Assembly: GCA_033239125.1 (NCBI GenBank)
Contig: BSWB01000002.1
Coordinates: 2,947,001 to 3,011,000 of the forward strand
Direction of reading: 5' to 3'
DNA from: Fagopyrum homotropicum
Taxonomy: Eukaryota > Streptophyta > Magnoliopsida > Caryophyllales > Polygonaceae
DNA: 64,000 bases
Under the pieces are notes generated by a model. That model worked only from the letters and a program-made list of their open reading frames with translations, did not search any database and had not been told where the DNA came from. Below, piece after piece: positions 11,427 to 24,429 of this stretch. Position 1 is the stretch's first letter; each line of letters starts with the position of its first letter. The position numbers were made by a program, and so were the translations under genes.

Positions 11427-14400
11427 ATGGCAATGACTGTCGATCAGGCTAGGGCTGGGCCCGCGGAGAGAGATATTGAGTTGGTAAGACTACGGTTTCT
11501 ATTTGAATCTTGTTCGCAACTATTTTGTTGCATTTTTAATTAAGTTTTAATGATTGCTTGTTAGCTGTGGAATTTGGATTCTATTGGTGCTATTATAGAA
11601 TTGGAGAAATTGATATATGATAAATAATATAATTTCCGTGTTTGTTATTGTGAGAGAGTGAAGTTAATTTGTTTTTCACTGGTAATGGTGCTGCTCTACT
11701 GCACTTTCTTGGTGTTATGTGCTTTGGTCTTTTATTTGTCTATATGCATGATTGTTTCGGATGACAGCTGAAGTACTTGAACTGTTTGTAGATAAGCAAG
11801 TCTTCTATTATTAGCCTTATCTTCTGTAACAGAAGTTGGTACAACTAGTGCTTTATATAGTAGTAGTTTGACATATTGTTTCTTCACTATGTCATCAATA
11901 ATATAATTTACTAACTTCCCTGAAGTCAAATTTTGATCAAACTGACCAAATCATTCTGTATTATTGAGATATTGTAATCTTGACGTGATTTGCAGTTGGG
12001 ATATCTGCTTAGTATCCTCCGTCCTGTTGTGGATAAGTTGGTGTTAGAATGTTTCAGTGTTCATAATTGTCAATGGATTTTTTATACTCGTTGAAGTTCT
12101 TTTGAATTTAGAAATCTTGCTGATTCTGTGCTATTCTGCTTTACAACTCTTGCATTTGTCTTACACAATGACCAGCCTACCATATTGGCTTTAATGCGAT
12201 CAATGGCTTGTTCATTGCATAAGTGCATGTACACGTGACTTGCTCTTGTGCAGTGTATCTGTTAACATATATTTGCTATCCTATTCATCTAATGATGCAA
12301 ATGAGATAATTAACATTTTTAACTGAATCTGATTTCACCAAGAAAACGCTTGTTCCATAAAAAAAACCATCCATAGAGCTCAACAACCTATATCTTCTAT
12401 ATAGCTGATGTCTATTCTACTAATTATTTTACGGTCTTCATTTTGTATACTTATCAATCTATGAGTGGTAAGAGTGTTTGTTGAACATATGCTCTAAAAT
12501 AATATAAATCATCTTATGCAAGATCTAAGGAGTTTTGTGAGCCTGTTGAAAACTCTTAACTACTTATAAATATTTAAATTAGAATATCAAATAACTTGGA
12601 GTAGGAGGCATGTTTCTTCCTTAGCTTGTTCAATTTGGCTGATGGCTTGTTTTTTGGTTATAAGACTGATGGCTTGTTCATGCCAAATATTGTTTGAGTT
12701 TGTGATGAGCATAATCTTTGGCTATTGTAATGATTTAATATTTGATCAATGTAGTTCTATATAGCGCATTTGATATAAGCTATGATAGGCACGGAAACAA
12801 GTTTCCTCGGAATATTAGGACATGAAAGTGGAACATGTACAACTTTGTATACTATATAGAACTACATGGATATAGAATTACATTGATATGTACAGTATAA
12901 AACTACATTAATAATACTAGTTTGTACATTCATTTGTTAAACTATTTGTGCTCTATGAGATGATTGTAGACAATATCATGAAAGAGAATGTAGACACCTT
13001 TTATGTGAGAAAGAGGGGGTGGGGGCTGGGAAGAGGGAGATCAAGTATATACCGTATATTAAACGCTCACTGCACCTACTTTTTGAAAGATTATGATGGT
13101 GACCTACCATTGGCAAAATGAAAATGTTTGATTTTCTTATATGAGTTAACTTTGAAAAACCAGAGCTGAGGTCTGCTTTGTGTGACTCATTTTTGCTTCC
13201 CTGAATTGCAATTATAATATTCTCTACTTTTTTGAATTTAATCTTGTCGTTCTTTTCTATTAAATGATATTTTCCTGCAAATTGATAATTAAAGGCCACT
13301 GCCTTCATGATTTATACAAACAAGTTAAGCATACTCTCTATATTCTCGGTAAATGAGTAAATGTAGCTGTTGACTAATTGAGATTTCTAGTTTCCGTTTG
13401 TCCACGTTTTCTATTCAAATTGGCCGTAGGAGATGTTTTGAATCAAGCATGTCAACCATCATCGCTCATCTGTGCATAATTTTGATTCTTTATTTTTGTA
13501 TGGTATATAATGTTAGAATCTCTTTATTCAGTCTCTAAATCCTACTTGTCTTTTAACACATTTTGTTACTGTTTTACTGTAATAGGCCATCACTGCTTTG
13601 AAGAAAGGAACAAATTTGCTCAAGTACGGGCGTAGAGGAAAGCCCAAGTTCTGTCCATTCAGATTATCTAATGTAAGTCTCTTTTTATATTCATTGCATT
13701 TAAATGTAATTTTGTGATCTCTCTCTCGTAAGAGGATCACAATGCGAGTGACCGAGTGCATAACCAACGATTTTCCAATTCATCTGGACCCCAAAAGGAC
13801 AGCTCATAATCTAGCTGATTAGATCAATGTCAACTATGGCCTCAGGAGCAGTGAAAATGTCCTCATCTTCTGGCTATCTTTTATCGTCATAATGGGCAGT
13901 TTTCAAAAATTACGGTGGCATGACTTGGTTTTATGGAAAGAATTGTATTTTTTTTCCCTGTGGAGTTGATGTTCAGTGGTATTGAATATCTTTGTTGTGC
14001 TTACAGTTAGAGATTGTTGCTTGAGACTTTCTAACATATACTGTCATATGAAAAATTTGTAACTTATCCTTTTCCTCTTTTCTTCTTTCATTTTTTTCTC
14101 AATCTTTCATTGTATTTCACTTGTATTTTTGTCTTGCAGGATGAGACTGTTCTTGTTTGGTTCTCAGGGAAAGAGGAAAAACATCTTAAACTTACTCATG
14201 TCTCCCGAATCATTCCTGGTCAGCGAACAGTAAGTTGCTTCTTACATGTCCTTTTATGCATGTTTTGTAATAATGCTCTATGTGACATCGAATAAAAAAG
14301 AAGACGATTCTTTTGAAGAAAGAGATTGCATTGTATAGTTGTGGACGATGTATGTCGCACTGATGCTTGCATTTAGTATAATCTTTTAACAATACTCCAT

Positions 14401-17400
14401 GTTATAAAGGCATACTATAATTCACACCAAAAAAAAAGGCATACAATAATAGTGACAAATGTTTAATTGAAAAATATATGGACAATCTAGTCACTCAATG
14501 TAGGCTTACTTTTGCGACATGTTTACTCATCCTTAAGTTCTCTGTAATCTAAATTGATTTAATCACTTGCAGCCTATATTTCAAAGATACCCACGCCCCG
14601 AGAAGGAATATCAGTCATTTTCTCTTATATATAGTGACCGTTCTCTTGATTTGGTAAGCAGTCTTCCCACTGCACTTTCTCCTTTTTGCCATCTTCAAGC
14701 CAATGATTACTGTGGTTTTTTCATGATCACTTCTTGAAGCATGGTTATGTGCAGTAACATAATAAAAATGGTATTTTTATATGCCTGATGACTCAGGATG
14801 TGCTGTAGATCTGATGTCTTGGTCAATCTGTGTAGCTGCCTCCCCAGTTTCAGTCTGTCCTTTGCAGCTAAATATAATACTTTGACACTATATTATATCT
14901 ATACATTGCTACATCTAGTAATACGCGACCAGCTTTTAGTGATTTTGAATCACATTTGGCCTTACTTCACTGATGATTGTGGAATTCATTTTCAGAGATT
15001 ATGGTGAGATTCCATTCAGCTGTTTCAATCTTTTGTAATTAGTCCTACCCAGGATATAGTAATTTGATCTTTTGAGCAACATAAGATTTCATATGATTAA
15101 TCTAGATGGTGTGCATGGGATTCTGAAATAGGAAGTGGTCTGTGCCGAACTAATAGTCTAATACACAGATAAACACCCATTTCACAAACTACACAGATGA
15201 CTAGAAAAGAAATTTCCATAGAAATGTCACGGAATTTGTTACAGTAACCTCTTAACTAGCAGAATATTTAGAAACTTTATATTCTTTTCATATACTCCAT
15301 GCCAAAAATTCAGATCATGTAGTTTACACCTTTCTTTTTTTCTTTGTTTTGGGCTTTTTCCTCTCTTGCTATGGCCATTACTTTTTGTTCGACCATTATC
15401 CCTATGTTATACCAAGTCTTCAATCCATGCAATCTCACAGGTAGTTTAGCAGTTTAGATCACCATAAATTTGCACCCTGGTTCTTCAAAAAATTGTGGAC
15501 TCTTTATCTTTGGAAGGTGTACTAGTTTTATTGAGGCTATCGTTGCTCCATTGGGTTGCTTTCTCTTTTGAATGATTTTCAAACTTGAGCCGTCAAGGTG
15601 TAATTGCTAATTCAGTATATTTGCAGATCTGTAAAGACAAAGATGAAGCCGAAGTCTGGTTGACTGGTCTGAAGGCACTAATATCAAGAAATCATCAAAG
15701 AGGAAGAATTGAACCAAGAAGTGGGCTTTCCTCTGAAGCAAATAGTCCAAAGGCTCACACTGTCAGGAGTTCTCCCTTGAGCTCTCCATTCGGTAGTGCT
15801 GATGGTTCACACAAGGTATTATCTTTTTTAAGAGTCAATTGCTTTTTTGAACACTTTGGCCTGCCTTTTTTTCTCCCCCCTTGAATATTTTACTTCCCTT
15901 ATACATTGATTCCCTTTTTCTTTTTATAATCAGGGTGGTTCAGATACTCTTCATTTTCACACTTCGTATGAAAGCCCAAATAAAGATGGTCTGGAAAAGA
16001 CACTCTCTGATGTGATGCTATACACGATGCCTGTGAAGGGTTTCCACCCTCCTGATTCTACTTCTGCTTCTGTTCAATCTGCTTCATCTGGTGGCTTTGA
16101 AAGCCTAAATTCAAGGTTGAAAAATGGAAATGGAGATGCTTTCCGTGTTAGCCTATCAAGTGCTGTCAGCTCATCCAGTCACGGTTCGGGGCATGATGAG
16201 GGTGATGCTCTTGGGGATGTTTACGTTTGGGGAGAGTTCAGTGGGGATGGCATCATTGGTGGGGGAGTCCATAAAAATGGAGGTTCATCTGGTGCTAAAT
16301 TGGAATCCTTGGTACCTAAAGCATTGGAATCTGTTGTGGTACTCGATGTTCAGAACATAGCATGTGGCAGAAGGCATGCTGCGCTAGTAACTAAGCATGG
16401 GGAGGTTTTCACATGGGGGGAAGAATCAGGAGGTAGGCTTGGTCATGGTGTTGATTCTGATGTTTCACATCCGAAGCTCGTTGATGCAATAAAGAACATC
16501 AATGTTGAACTTGTAGCATGTGGAGAGAATCACACTTGTGCTTTATCACTATCTGGTGATCTGTTTATGTGGGGTGGTAGGAAATACGGCTGTGGGTTTC
16601 CTGGAAAAGGAGATGAGATGGGTCATTGGATACCTAAACGGTTAATTGGACCTTTGGAGGGCGTACATGTTGCTGCAGTTTCATGTGGACCTTGGCATAC
16701 AGCTATTGTAACTTCTGCTGGACAGCTGTTTACATTTGGGGATGGAACTTTTGGTGTTTTGGGACACGGTGACCGAGAGAGCATTTCAATGCCTAGAGAG
16801 GTCGAGTCTCTTAAGGGTCTGCGAACAGTTCGTGCAGCTTGTGGTGTATGGCATACTGCTGCAGTTGTTGAAGTTATGGTTGGGTCTTCTGGTTCTAGCA
16901 ATACCTCCTCAGGAAAATTGTTTACTTGGGGAGATGGGGATAAAGGGCGTCTTGGACATGGAGATAGGGAAGCAAGATTTGTACCTACCTGTGTTGCGGC
17001 CCTTGTTGACCCCAACTTTTGTCAAGTTGCCTGCGGTCATAGCTTAACTATTGCACTGACGACCACTGGACAGGTTTATACAATGGGTAGCACCGTCTAT
17101 GGTCAACTGGGGAACCCTCAAGCTGATGGTAAGCTCCCTACTCGTGTTGAGGGAAAGCTTCTGAAGAGTTTTGTTGAGGAGGTTTCTTGTGGTGCTTATC
17201 ATGTTGCTGTTTTGACTTCAAGAACTGAAGTTTATACTTGGGGTAAGGGTGCACATGGTAGGTTAGGTCATGGAACTATAGATGACAAGAATTTGCCTAC
17301 ATTAGTTGAATCTTTGAAAGACAAGCAAGTAAAAAGTGTTGCTTGTGGTACTAATTTTACTGCAGCCATTTGTCTTCATAAGTGGGTATCAGGTGCTGAT

Positions 17401-19453
17401 CAGTCTATGTGCTCTGGCTGCCGTGTTCCATTCAATTTCAAAAGGAAACGACATAACTGTTACAACTGTGGTCTTGTATTTTGTCACTCATGCAGCAGTC
17501 ACAAATCTGTACAGGCTTCTATGGCACCTGATCCGAATAAACCATATCGGGTTTGTGATAATTGCCTCTGCAAACTGAGGAAATCTATTGAAAATGATAC
17601 ATCGTCACAATCCACATTGAGCCGTAGAGGAAGTATGAACCAAAGAGTGAATGAAAGTATTGAAACGGATGTTAAGGCTGGTACACAATCTCTTGTTCCA
17701 GTCAGGAAGTTATCTTCCATGGAGTCCTTCAAAGAAGTCGAATCTGTTCCTTCTCAGAGAAAGAAGAAACTAGAATTTAACAGTAGTCGTGTATCACCGT
17801 TTCCAAATGGTGTGTCTCAGTGGGGTACTATAAGCAACTCTAAATCTGTAATTCCAACATTTGGATCATCCTTCAAGATGTTTTCTGCTTCTCTTCCTGG
17901 ATCACGTATTGCTTCTCGAGCAACCTCACCAACCTCTAGACGCTCTAGTCCACCTCGTGCTGCAACACCAAGCCCGAACTTGGCAGGACTTATTTCCCCT
18001 AACAATGCTCTGAGTGATGCTAGAAGAGCGAATAACAATCTAAGTCAAGAAGTTCTCAGATTAAGAGCCCAGGTTGGTGACAAGCTACTTTGTGTTTTCC
18101 CAGCAAGCTGAATCTACTTTTACATATACCCCCTCACTTAAATGTTCTACATGATCTTTGCATTTAAGAGTTGCAGTGCTCCTTAATTCTCATCCTACCC
18201 TTGATTTGCCCATCATCATCCTCATGACACATCAAACAATGGAGAACTAAAAGTGTAGAATTTATTCATTCCATCCGAGAGTCAAATTATGACTAGTTAA
18301 TGGTCACTCTTGACACAGGTTGAGGATCTTACTCGGAAAACCCAGCTTCAAGATGCTGAGTTGGAGAAAACTACCAAACAGCTGAAAGAAGCAATAACAA
18401 TAGCAGGGGAAGAGACTGCTAAATGCAAAGCTGCAAAGGAAGTGATCAGGTCTCTTACTGCACAAGTAAGATATACACGTGTTCATCTTTGTTCCCTTTT
18501 CCCGTCTTATACCAATTGTTTGATGCTAATGAAAAATAATTGTTGGGTTCTATTTTGTAAGACTGATCCTTCTTTTCCTGTAATGGGTTGAGAATCTGAA
18601 ATTTATACTCCCAAATGATTCTTATCTTATTAAATTTATATGTATAAACAGTTGAAGGAGATGGCTGAAAGGTTTCCTCTTGGAGCAACGAGAAATGGTC
18701 GTCTTTCCATGCCTACTTCTCCTGGCCTTGATCATTTAAGCCCTATTTCAAATACTACCACCGAACTCTACGAATCTGGTTTGAATGGATCAACCCATCA
18801 TGAACTTCCAAACGGGCCAAACCTTGCAGACCATTCTAATAGATCAAGTATCTCCAGCAATCTCACTTCAGGTCTCCCTGGAACCGGCCAGGTGGAACCT
18901 GTGGCAAGTAATAAAACGAGAACATCAGACGGTGAGACCAATCCTGGTTCAGAATGGGTAGAGCAGGATGAACCGGGCGTGTATATAACTCTTGTGTCCA
19001 TGCCGGGTGGTCTTAGAGATCTAAAACGCGTCCGCTTCAGGTATGCAAATATTTTTCATTTTAGCATTTTGGCATTTTTCCATTTTGCACACCTTTTTAT
19101 GGATATTATCATAAATATGCACAATTATATCCTTGTTTAGTACTACTTCTGTTTTATCTTGATGTGGGACTATTGGCTTCCTTGTTGATTTTTTGCTGGA
19201 TGATAACTCGTGCATTTTCAAGGATCTCACAGTGACACCATGTTTGTCATGTTAGTATCTGTTTCTGTAAGTTGTTTTCTTATCATGGTAACAAATTCTG
19301 TCAAGTGTTTTCCAATGCAGCCGAAAGCGTTTCAGTGAGAAGGAGGCAGAGCGCTGGTGGGCTGCTAACAGAGCTCGTATCTACCAGCAATACAACGTTC
19401 CCATGGCCGACAAATCCAGCAGTGATGTTGGGAAAGAAGGCATACCACATTGA
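11427..19453 (+). CDS. PRAF-type PH-RCC1-FYVE-BRX protein
   Basis: Nine exons (11427-11483, 13586-13672, 14140-14229, 14573-14653, 15627-15815, 15934-18072, 18319-18465, 18652-19040, 19321-19453) join in frame to 1103 aa, the usual PRAF size. An N-terminal PH domain (about 20-130; LLKYGRRGKPKFCPFRLS) is followed by seven-bladed RCC1 repeats (about 262-640; repeated WG...GRLGHG and CG..H), a FYVE zinc finger (about 650-720, CSGC...CYNC...CHSC...CDNC) whose basic motif is the plant variant RKRHNCYNCG, a coiled coil (about 865-960) and a C-terminal BRX block (about 1035-1095, ending RWWAANRARIYQQYNV). Relatives bind phosphoinositides and act at membranes or the cell periphery, some as polarity scaffolds; the substrate of any exchange activity is unknown here. 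Start chosen because MAMTVDQARAGPAERDIE matches the family N-terminus. Confidence 0.95.
12749..12870. repeat. Short inverted repeat in PRAF intron 1
   Basis: ATGTAGTTCTATATAG near 12749-12764 recurs inverted as CTATATAGAACTACAT near 12854-12869. It lies in the 2.1-kb first intron (11484-13585), which has no other structure that I see. It could be a small MITE remnant; no target duplication was identified. Confidence 0.4.
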
Positions 19454-20300
19454 TCCACAGGAGAAAAAAAAACACTTAACTGTCACCATGCAATAGAAAC
19501 TGCTTTAACAATATCCTAATCCATAGATTCCAGGCTTTTTCCGAAGACTAAAGCCGAAGAGCATACACTCTATGCATCACATCTTCAAAATTCAGCACTC
19601 AAAGAGGAAGCAAGCTGAGACAGAAGTATGCGTGTCATTGTTTTAATGTCATAAAATCACGCAGGCTTTCCTTGAGCCTTGTTTTTCTTTCATCAGTTCT
19701 CGCCTTGAAGCAATTCGGGTTTTATAGAGTTAGGAATTGATGTATAGTCTGTTAGTGTGTAGGTTCGTTGTAAATTCATTAGTGTATTGAAAATGAGATG
19801 TCATACAGTCTAATGCAATTGACAATGGCTATTGTCTCCTGAATGGCTTTGATTTTGAAGTCATTCCAACTTTTCCATTGGCTTCTTTGCATGCCAATTT
19901 TATATCATCTTGGTTTCATCTACACAAGCTCAGCTCTATCTGATATGCAGAGTGAATAAATTGCAGCCAAGCACTTGAACCTCAGGTTATGATTCATGTA
20001 GCAAGGGTTCCACTAAAGTTAATGGTAAATCATAAATTCCACACAATAATTACAAGAATGGAATGGATTTGCAATATTATAAAGAGTGTTTTTTTTTACA
20101 AAAGAAAAACAATACAAGTGTCACTCATGATTTTTTCATGCTTTTATCAAGTATGCCATTGAATTTTTAAATTACTAAGAGAAAAATCTAATAAGAAATG
20201 TATTTCTAAATTATTTTTTTTTCAGAAGATGTTTTGAGTTTTTTATTCATTGAATAGAAGCCTAAAATGAAATAATGAATGAAATAAAGAAGCCATACAA
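19454..20300. other. 3' region of the PRAF-like gene and intergenic DNA
   Basis: The 3' untranslated region probably extends a few hundred bases past the stop at 19451-19453. After about 19850 the sequence is AT-rich, with no gene. Confidence 0.4.
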
Positions 20301-20310
20301 CTTGTTGGTA

Positions 20311-20720
20311 GGGCCGTAGAATGAGACAAGTTACTCGGCTCGCGCTCTACAAGTTACTCGGCTCGCGCTCGGTCAAAAGATTGGGTGCTCGTCAAAAGAT
20401 TGGCTCGAACTTGTTCATTTTCTAAACGAGCTGTATACGAACACATTTTAAAGCTCGTACAAAATTTAAGCCCGGCTCGTTTATAAACGAGCTGAACTTG
20501 AGCATGGTGCTCGACTCGTTCAGGTAAAGCTCGGCTCGTTCGGCTAAAATAACACTCGTTCGGCTAAAATAACACTGTAATAGCATTATTTTAGCCAAGT
20601 TAGTCGAGCTCGTTCACTATCTAAACGAGCCGAATATAAACACATTTTAAAACTCATATAATATTTATATACGAGTCGGGATTGAGGACGCTGAGGTTCC
20701 TCCTTTGGCTCGTATTACAC
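20311..20720. mobile_element. Insertion bounded by a 10-bp direct repeat
   Basis: CTTGTTGGTA stands at 20301-20310 and again at 20721-20730. The 410 bp between is filled with GGCTCG, AACGAGC and TTATAAACGAGC words and contains a short tandem duplication (CGTTCGGCTAAAATAACACT, about 20537-20577). This points to a transposed repeat related to 10595-10835. Clear terminal inverted repeats are missing, so the class is open. Confidence 0.5.
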
Positions 20721-20869
20721 CTTGTTGGTAAAGATAATAATTATCATGTTGCAAGAGATTCATGTTATAGAAACCTAAAATTTTTACCTTACATTAAAAG
20801 GGAGAGGAAGCAATTTAGCCTTCGGTTGAAGTTCAATTTTTTCGTAATCAGTTGAATTAAGAGGCGAAG

Positions 20870-23111
20870 ATGGCGAGAGATAGTTGTTTGACAAGAGTCG
20901 CCGCCGGTGCAGCTCTCGGTGGTGCCCTTGGCGGTGCCGTTGGTAAGTTATTATGTGGCCGGACTCATACGGCAACTTCTTCTCTTTCTCCTTTACAAAA
21001 CCCTAAACCTAGCTCCCCTTTATTGCGATTTGCTGAAACTTTGTGCGCATCCTGAAGGAGGAAATTAAAATCTGGAATTGCTCAATGTAGCTTATTGCTT
21101 TCTAATTCATGGTTTGAAGAAGTCGAATCTACTTCTTATTGCGTGTTTCACTGTCAATTGATTGAAAAGATATGAGGTCTTGCTGCAAGCCTTCTGTCTT
21201 TGGTGCATAAACGATATTCCTTCAAGGATAGAATTTTGGAATTCTTGTTCAATTTGTTATTTATATATCTTATGAGAGAATTTGGGGAATTACAATACCT
21301 ATTGTTCCCGTTCAGTTACTGATCTTGTGAGGAAATATCGGTTAAGTTGAAGCATTTTGATGATTTGGTCTTGATCAAAACAATCACTGTTTTCTCACAA
21401 TATGGAGATATTGATAAAGAAGTGTTGAATGTTGGTGGAGATAAGTTTGGATCCATTGATGATACCAGCGCTACCGAGTATTTTAGAGCTCTTTAATGTT
21501 GTTCAGAGTAGAGAATGATATTTAGTGACGTTGCTCTTTGTTTTCAATGATACTTATTCACCCTTCTCATCTAGACCTTTGACAAATATATAAATTGTCA
21601 TCTCCTTGGTCTATCCCATTCCAATGTTTATTAGCTCTTATGCCAACCTTGTGACAGAGCTCATCATTCATCAAGCAAGAAATTGGAATGGAGTTGTAAA
21701 AGATTGGTTTCAGTTTTTTTACATATACAAACATTCATTCAAAAAATAAGACCAACACTCACCATTATCCTTGCTTCTTTTCTCATGCAATAAAATTCTT
21801 TATACCTCTGCAGCTTGTTTTCAGCTTGTGTATTAGACCAGCTAGCTTATGTATTGGACCAGCTAGTTCTCATGCAATTAAGTTCCTTATACTTCTGCAG
21901 CTTGGTTTCAGTTTTTACATATACAAACATTCATTCAAAAATCCGTGCTTCTTTTCTCATGCAATTAAGTTCCTTATACCTCTGCAGCTTGTTTTCAGCT
22001 TGTGTATTAGAGCAGCTAGAAACTTATATTTATTTCTGATCCATAGGACCATATTCCTAGTTGAGAAATTTAGTATAACCAGGGGACATCACTAGATCAG
22101 GCAAATGTCAATTACTAGATAACCTGTTTCATTGTTTGACCGATTAGAGGATGGTGTGAAGCTTCATCATGACGTATGAAATAACCAACACCAACCATAA
22201 TGCTAGTGCAGTATTATCATTAGACTCAAATTGGAGAATGAATAATCTGAATGCAGGAGGCTTTGATGTTTCCTTCTTTCATTTGTTCCCGTTCCTATAT
22301 TAGAATTGATTGGGTTGCCTCTATCGTTTAATGTCTGAAATGATTAGTTTGTTGTACTAAATAATGTTGTTATTTTCTAGGTGCTGTATATGGGACTTTC
22401 GAAGCAGTGAGATACAAGGTATGCTTTCTAATTTCTTTCTGAAATAAAATACAAGGTACTGACTGATGGTGTATTTGTTTATGTTTGAAATAGAAAGGGA
22501 AAATACATCACTCATAGTCATATTTCCTACATTTAACAATTGTCACTGAGTGTTAATGTTTTCTGTACAAGAAAATGAAGAGTGTGCTGTTTCTTTTATC
22601 TCCTTGTCATAGTCACATCTATCAAGCTCTCCAAATCACAAGCTTTTAGGGTATGGTTCACCCAAAAGATATTAGAATAGAAAGAATTGGGTGAAATAGG
22701 CTCTTTTTTATGGCCTTTTGTTTTGTAGACCCCTCTAATTTTTACCACTATTACTCTAAGGGTATATTTAATGTGTACTTTTGATAGATAATAGTGGTTA
22801 AAGGCCTAGTTAGCCATTTTACCCTATCAGAATATGCTTTTGAACTTTGATGGACGAGTTCATGGTGACAAGTTTATATTACCTCCATGTTGTCTTTCGC
22901 TATGTGACATAAGTTGGTCGAAACTTGAACGAATTTGATCTCTTGATGTGAAAATGACTTCCTTATGGCTAAACATTCTCTCTCTTTAACTGTGCAGGTT
23001 CCAGGACTTCTAAAGATTCGGTACATTGGGCAGACAACCTTAGGCAGTGCTGCGGTTTTCGGCATCTTTCTCGGTGCAGGGAGCTTGATTCATTGTGGAA
23101 AATCCTACTGA
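20870..23111 (+). CDS. ROMO1/Mgr2-family mitochondrial inner-membrane protein
   Basis: Exons 20870-20942, 22381-22418 and 22998-23111 join in frame to 74 aa. Two glycine- and alanine-rich hydrophobic segments (about 10-28, AAGAALGGALGGAVGAVYG, and about 48-66, TLGSAAVFGIFLGAGSL) flank a basic loop, and there are cysteines near both ends (DSCLTR and HCGKSY). This is the plan of the ROMO1/Mgr2 family, small inner-membrane proteins of the TIM23 translocase that in animals also affect reactive-oxygen levels. The GTFEAVRY block aligns with the family's GTFxxxR. The gene is mostly intron: intron 1 is 1438 bp and holds a tandem repeat. Family assignment is good; plant function is inferred. Confidence 0.85.
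21703..22020. repeat. Tandem repeat in ROMO1-like intron 1
   Basis: Two imperfect copies of a roughly 150-bp unit can be read. Shared blocks are TACATATACAAACATTCATT, TTCTTTTCTCATGCAAT, TTATACCTCTGCAGCTTG and TGTATTAGA(C/G)CAGCTAG. The unit itself contains partial internal duplications. Confidence 0.7.
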
Positions 23112-23539
23112 TTTATCTGCCTCCTTAAACTTCAGTTGGTTTATTCTCTCTTTTTTGTAATGAGATTTTGCTATCTCCTGGATATTCCTTGACATGGATG
23201 GTGTTTTTTTTTTGTATGTAGCCTAGTTCACAATAATATGTTCAGGCGACAGTCAGCAATCTTTTTGCCCCTTCAGGATTTCCTGATAATCATCTGTAAA
23301 ACGCAAGCCGAAGTGCTGAACAAACAAAAATGCAAGGATGATCCTTATAGTTTGAATGATCAAACTGCTAGAATCCGGACACAATGCGCATGCACCCAAC
23401 ATGTTGAGCCCTTGAAAATTAGCGTCGCTGCGGGACCTCATCACGCATTTTTACGGAAAGTGATTTTGTAGGGCGCACTCGGGATGCGCACTCAGAATCC
23501 GCATGAGATTCCAACGCTTAGAATTATGAGTTGCTCCGA

Positions 23540-23770
23540 CTTTCAAATTTTGGTGTAAAATGACAGCATGGACACACTCGAATCCGCTTGAGAGTTACAC
23601 TCGCAACTCTCAAATTTTGGTGTAAAATGACAGCATGGACACACTCGAATCCGCTTGAGACTTACACTCGGATTGTAAGCGTTGCTCCGACTTTCAAATT
23701 TTGGTGTAAAATGACAGCGTGGGCACACTCTAATCCGCTTGAGACTCACACTCGGATTGTGATTGCATTG
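23540..23770. repeat. Minisatellite-like array downstream of the ROMO1-like gene
   Basis: Three copies begin at 23544, 23611 and 23695 with CAAATTTTGGTGTAAAATGA, followed by CACACTC(G/T)AATCCGCTTGAG. Unit lengths are 67 and 84 bp. The copies are nearly identical, so the array is recent or being homogenised. Confidence 0.85.
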
Positions 23771-23892
23771 ACTGACGTTGTTTGGTTAACTACTCGTGAG
23801 ATATAAAAAAAAAAAACCATTCTTGGATCGCAAGGTGTGAAATCAATTATTTACAATAAAATAAAAATACTAAACAACACTCAACATATTTA

Positions 23893-24174
23893 GGGCCCGT
23901 TTGGTTCCAACTCCGGAAACGGAAATGAAATGGAAACGAATTTAGTCCATATGTATATCCTTATTCATGAAATTTTATGGAATCATTCTATGTGGTTTGC
24001 ACTTGTCTCCCCACATTTTGTTACCCTATAGGGTATCAGAAGTAATCAAATTCAACTCCAATTACTTCAAACCGCAAGGATGGATTCCAAAAACTTTCAT
24101 GAACAAGGGTACACATATAGACTAGATTCGTTTTCATTCCGTTTCCGATTTCGGAGTTCAAACCAAACGGGCCC
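23893..24174. mobile_element. PIF/Harbinger-type MITE, family A copy 1
   Basis: It starts GGGCCCGTTTGGTT and ends with the exact inverse AACCAAACGGGCCC. TTA flanks both sides (23890-23892 and 24175-24177). The interior has the palindrome CCCTATAGGGTA and a TATGTATATCCTTATTCAT block. Copies of the same family are at 54376-54661 and 62374-62657. Confidence 0.88.
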
Positions 24175-24429
24175 TTAGACTATTGAACCATAAGGTCCTT
24201 GGATCCCAAGGAAATAAATAGTTACTTTTCGTAGTTGAATTTAGAAAGTAGCATATTTATTTTTTGGTGAGAATTTAGAAAGTAAATTTAATCACACTTT
24301 TAAACTCTTTTTCTTTCCTTGTAAAAATATTTTGCAGTCTATATTTCCATTTTAAGGCAGCCGAGAAGGCGGTTTTCAGTTTCCTTCAATGGCTACTCGC
24401 GCCAAATAACTTCAACTTCCTCTCCCCAT

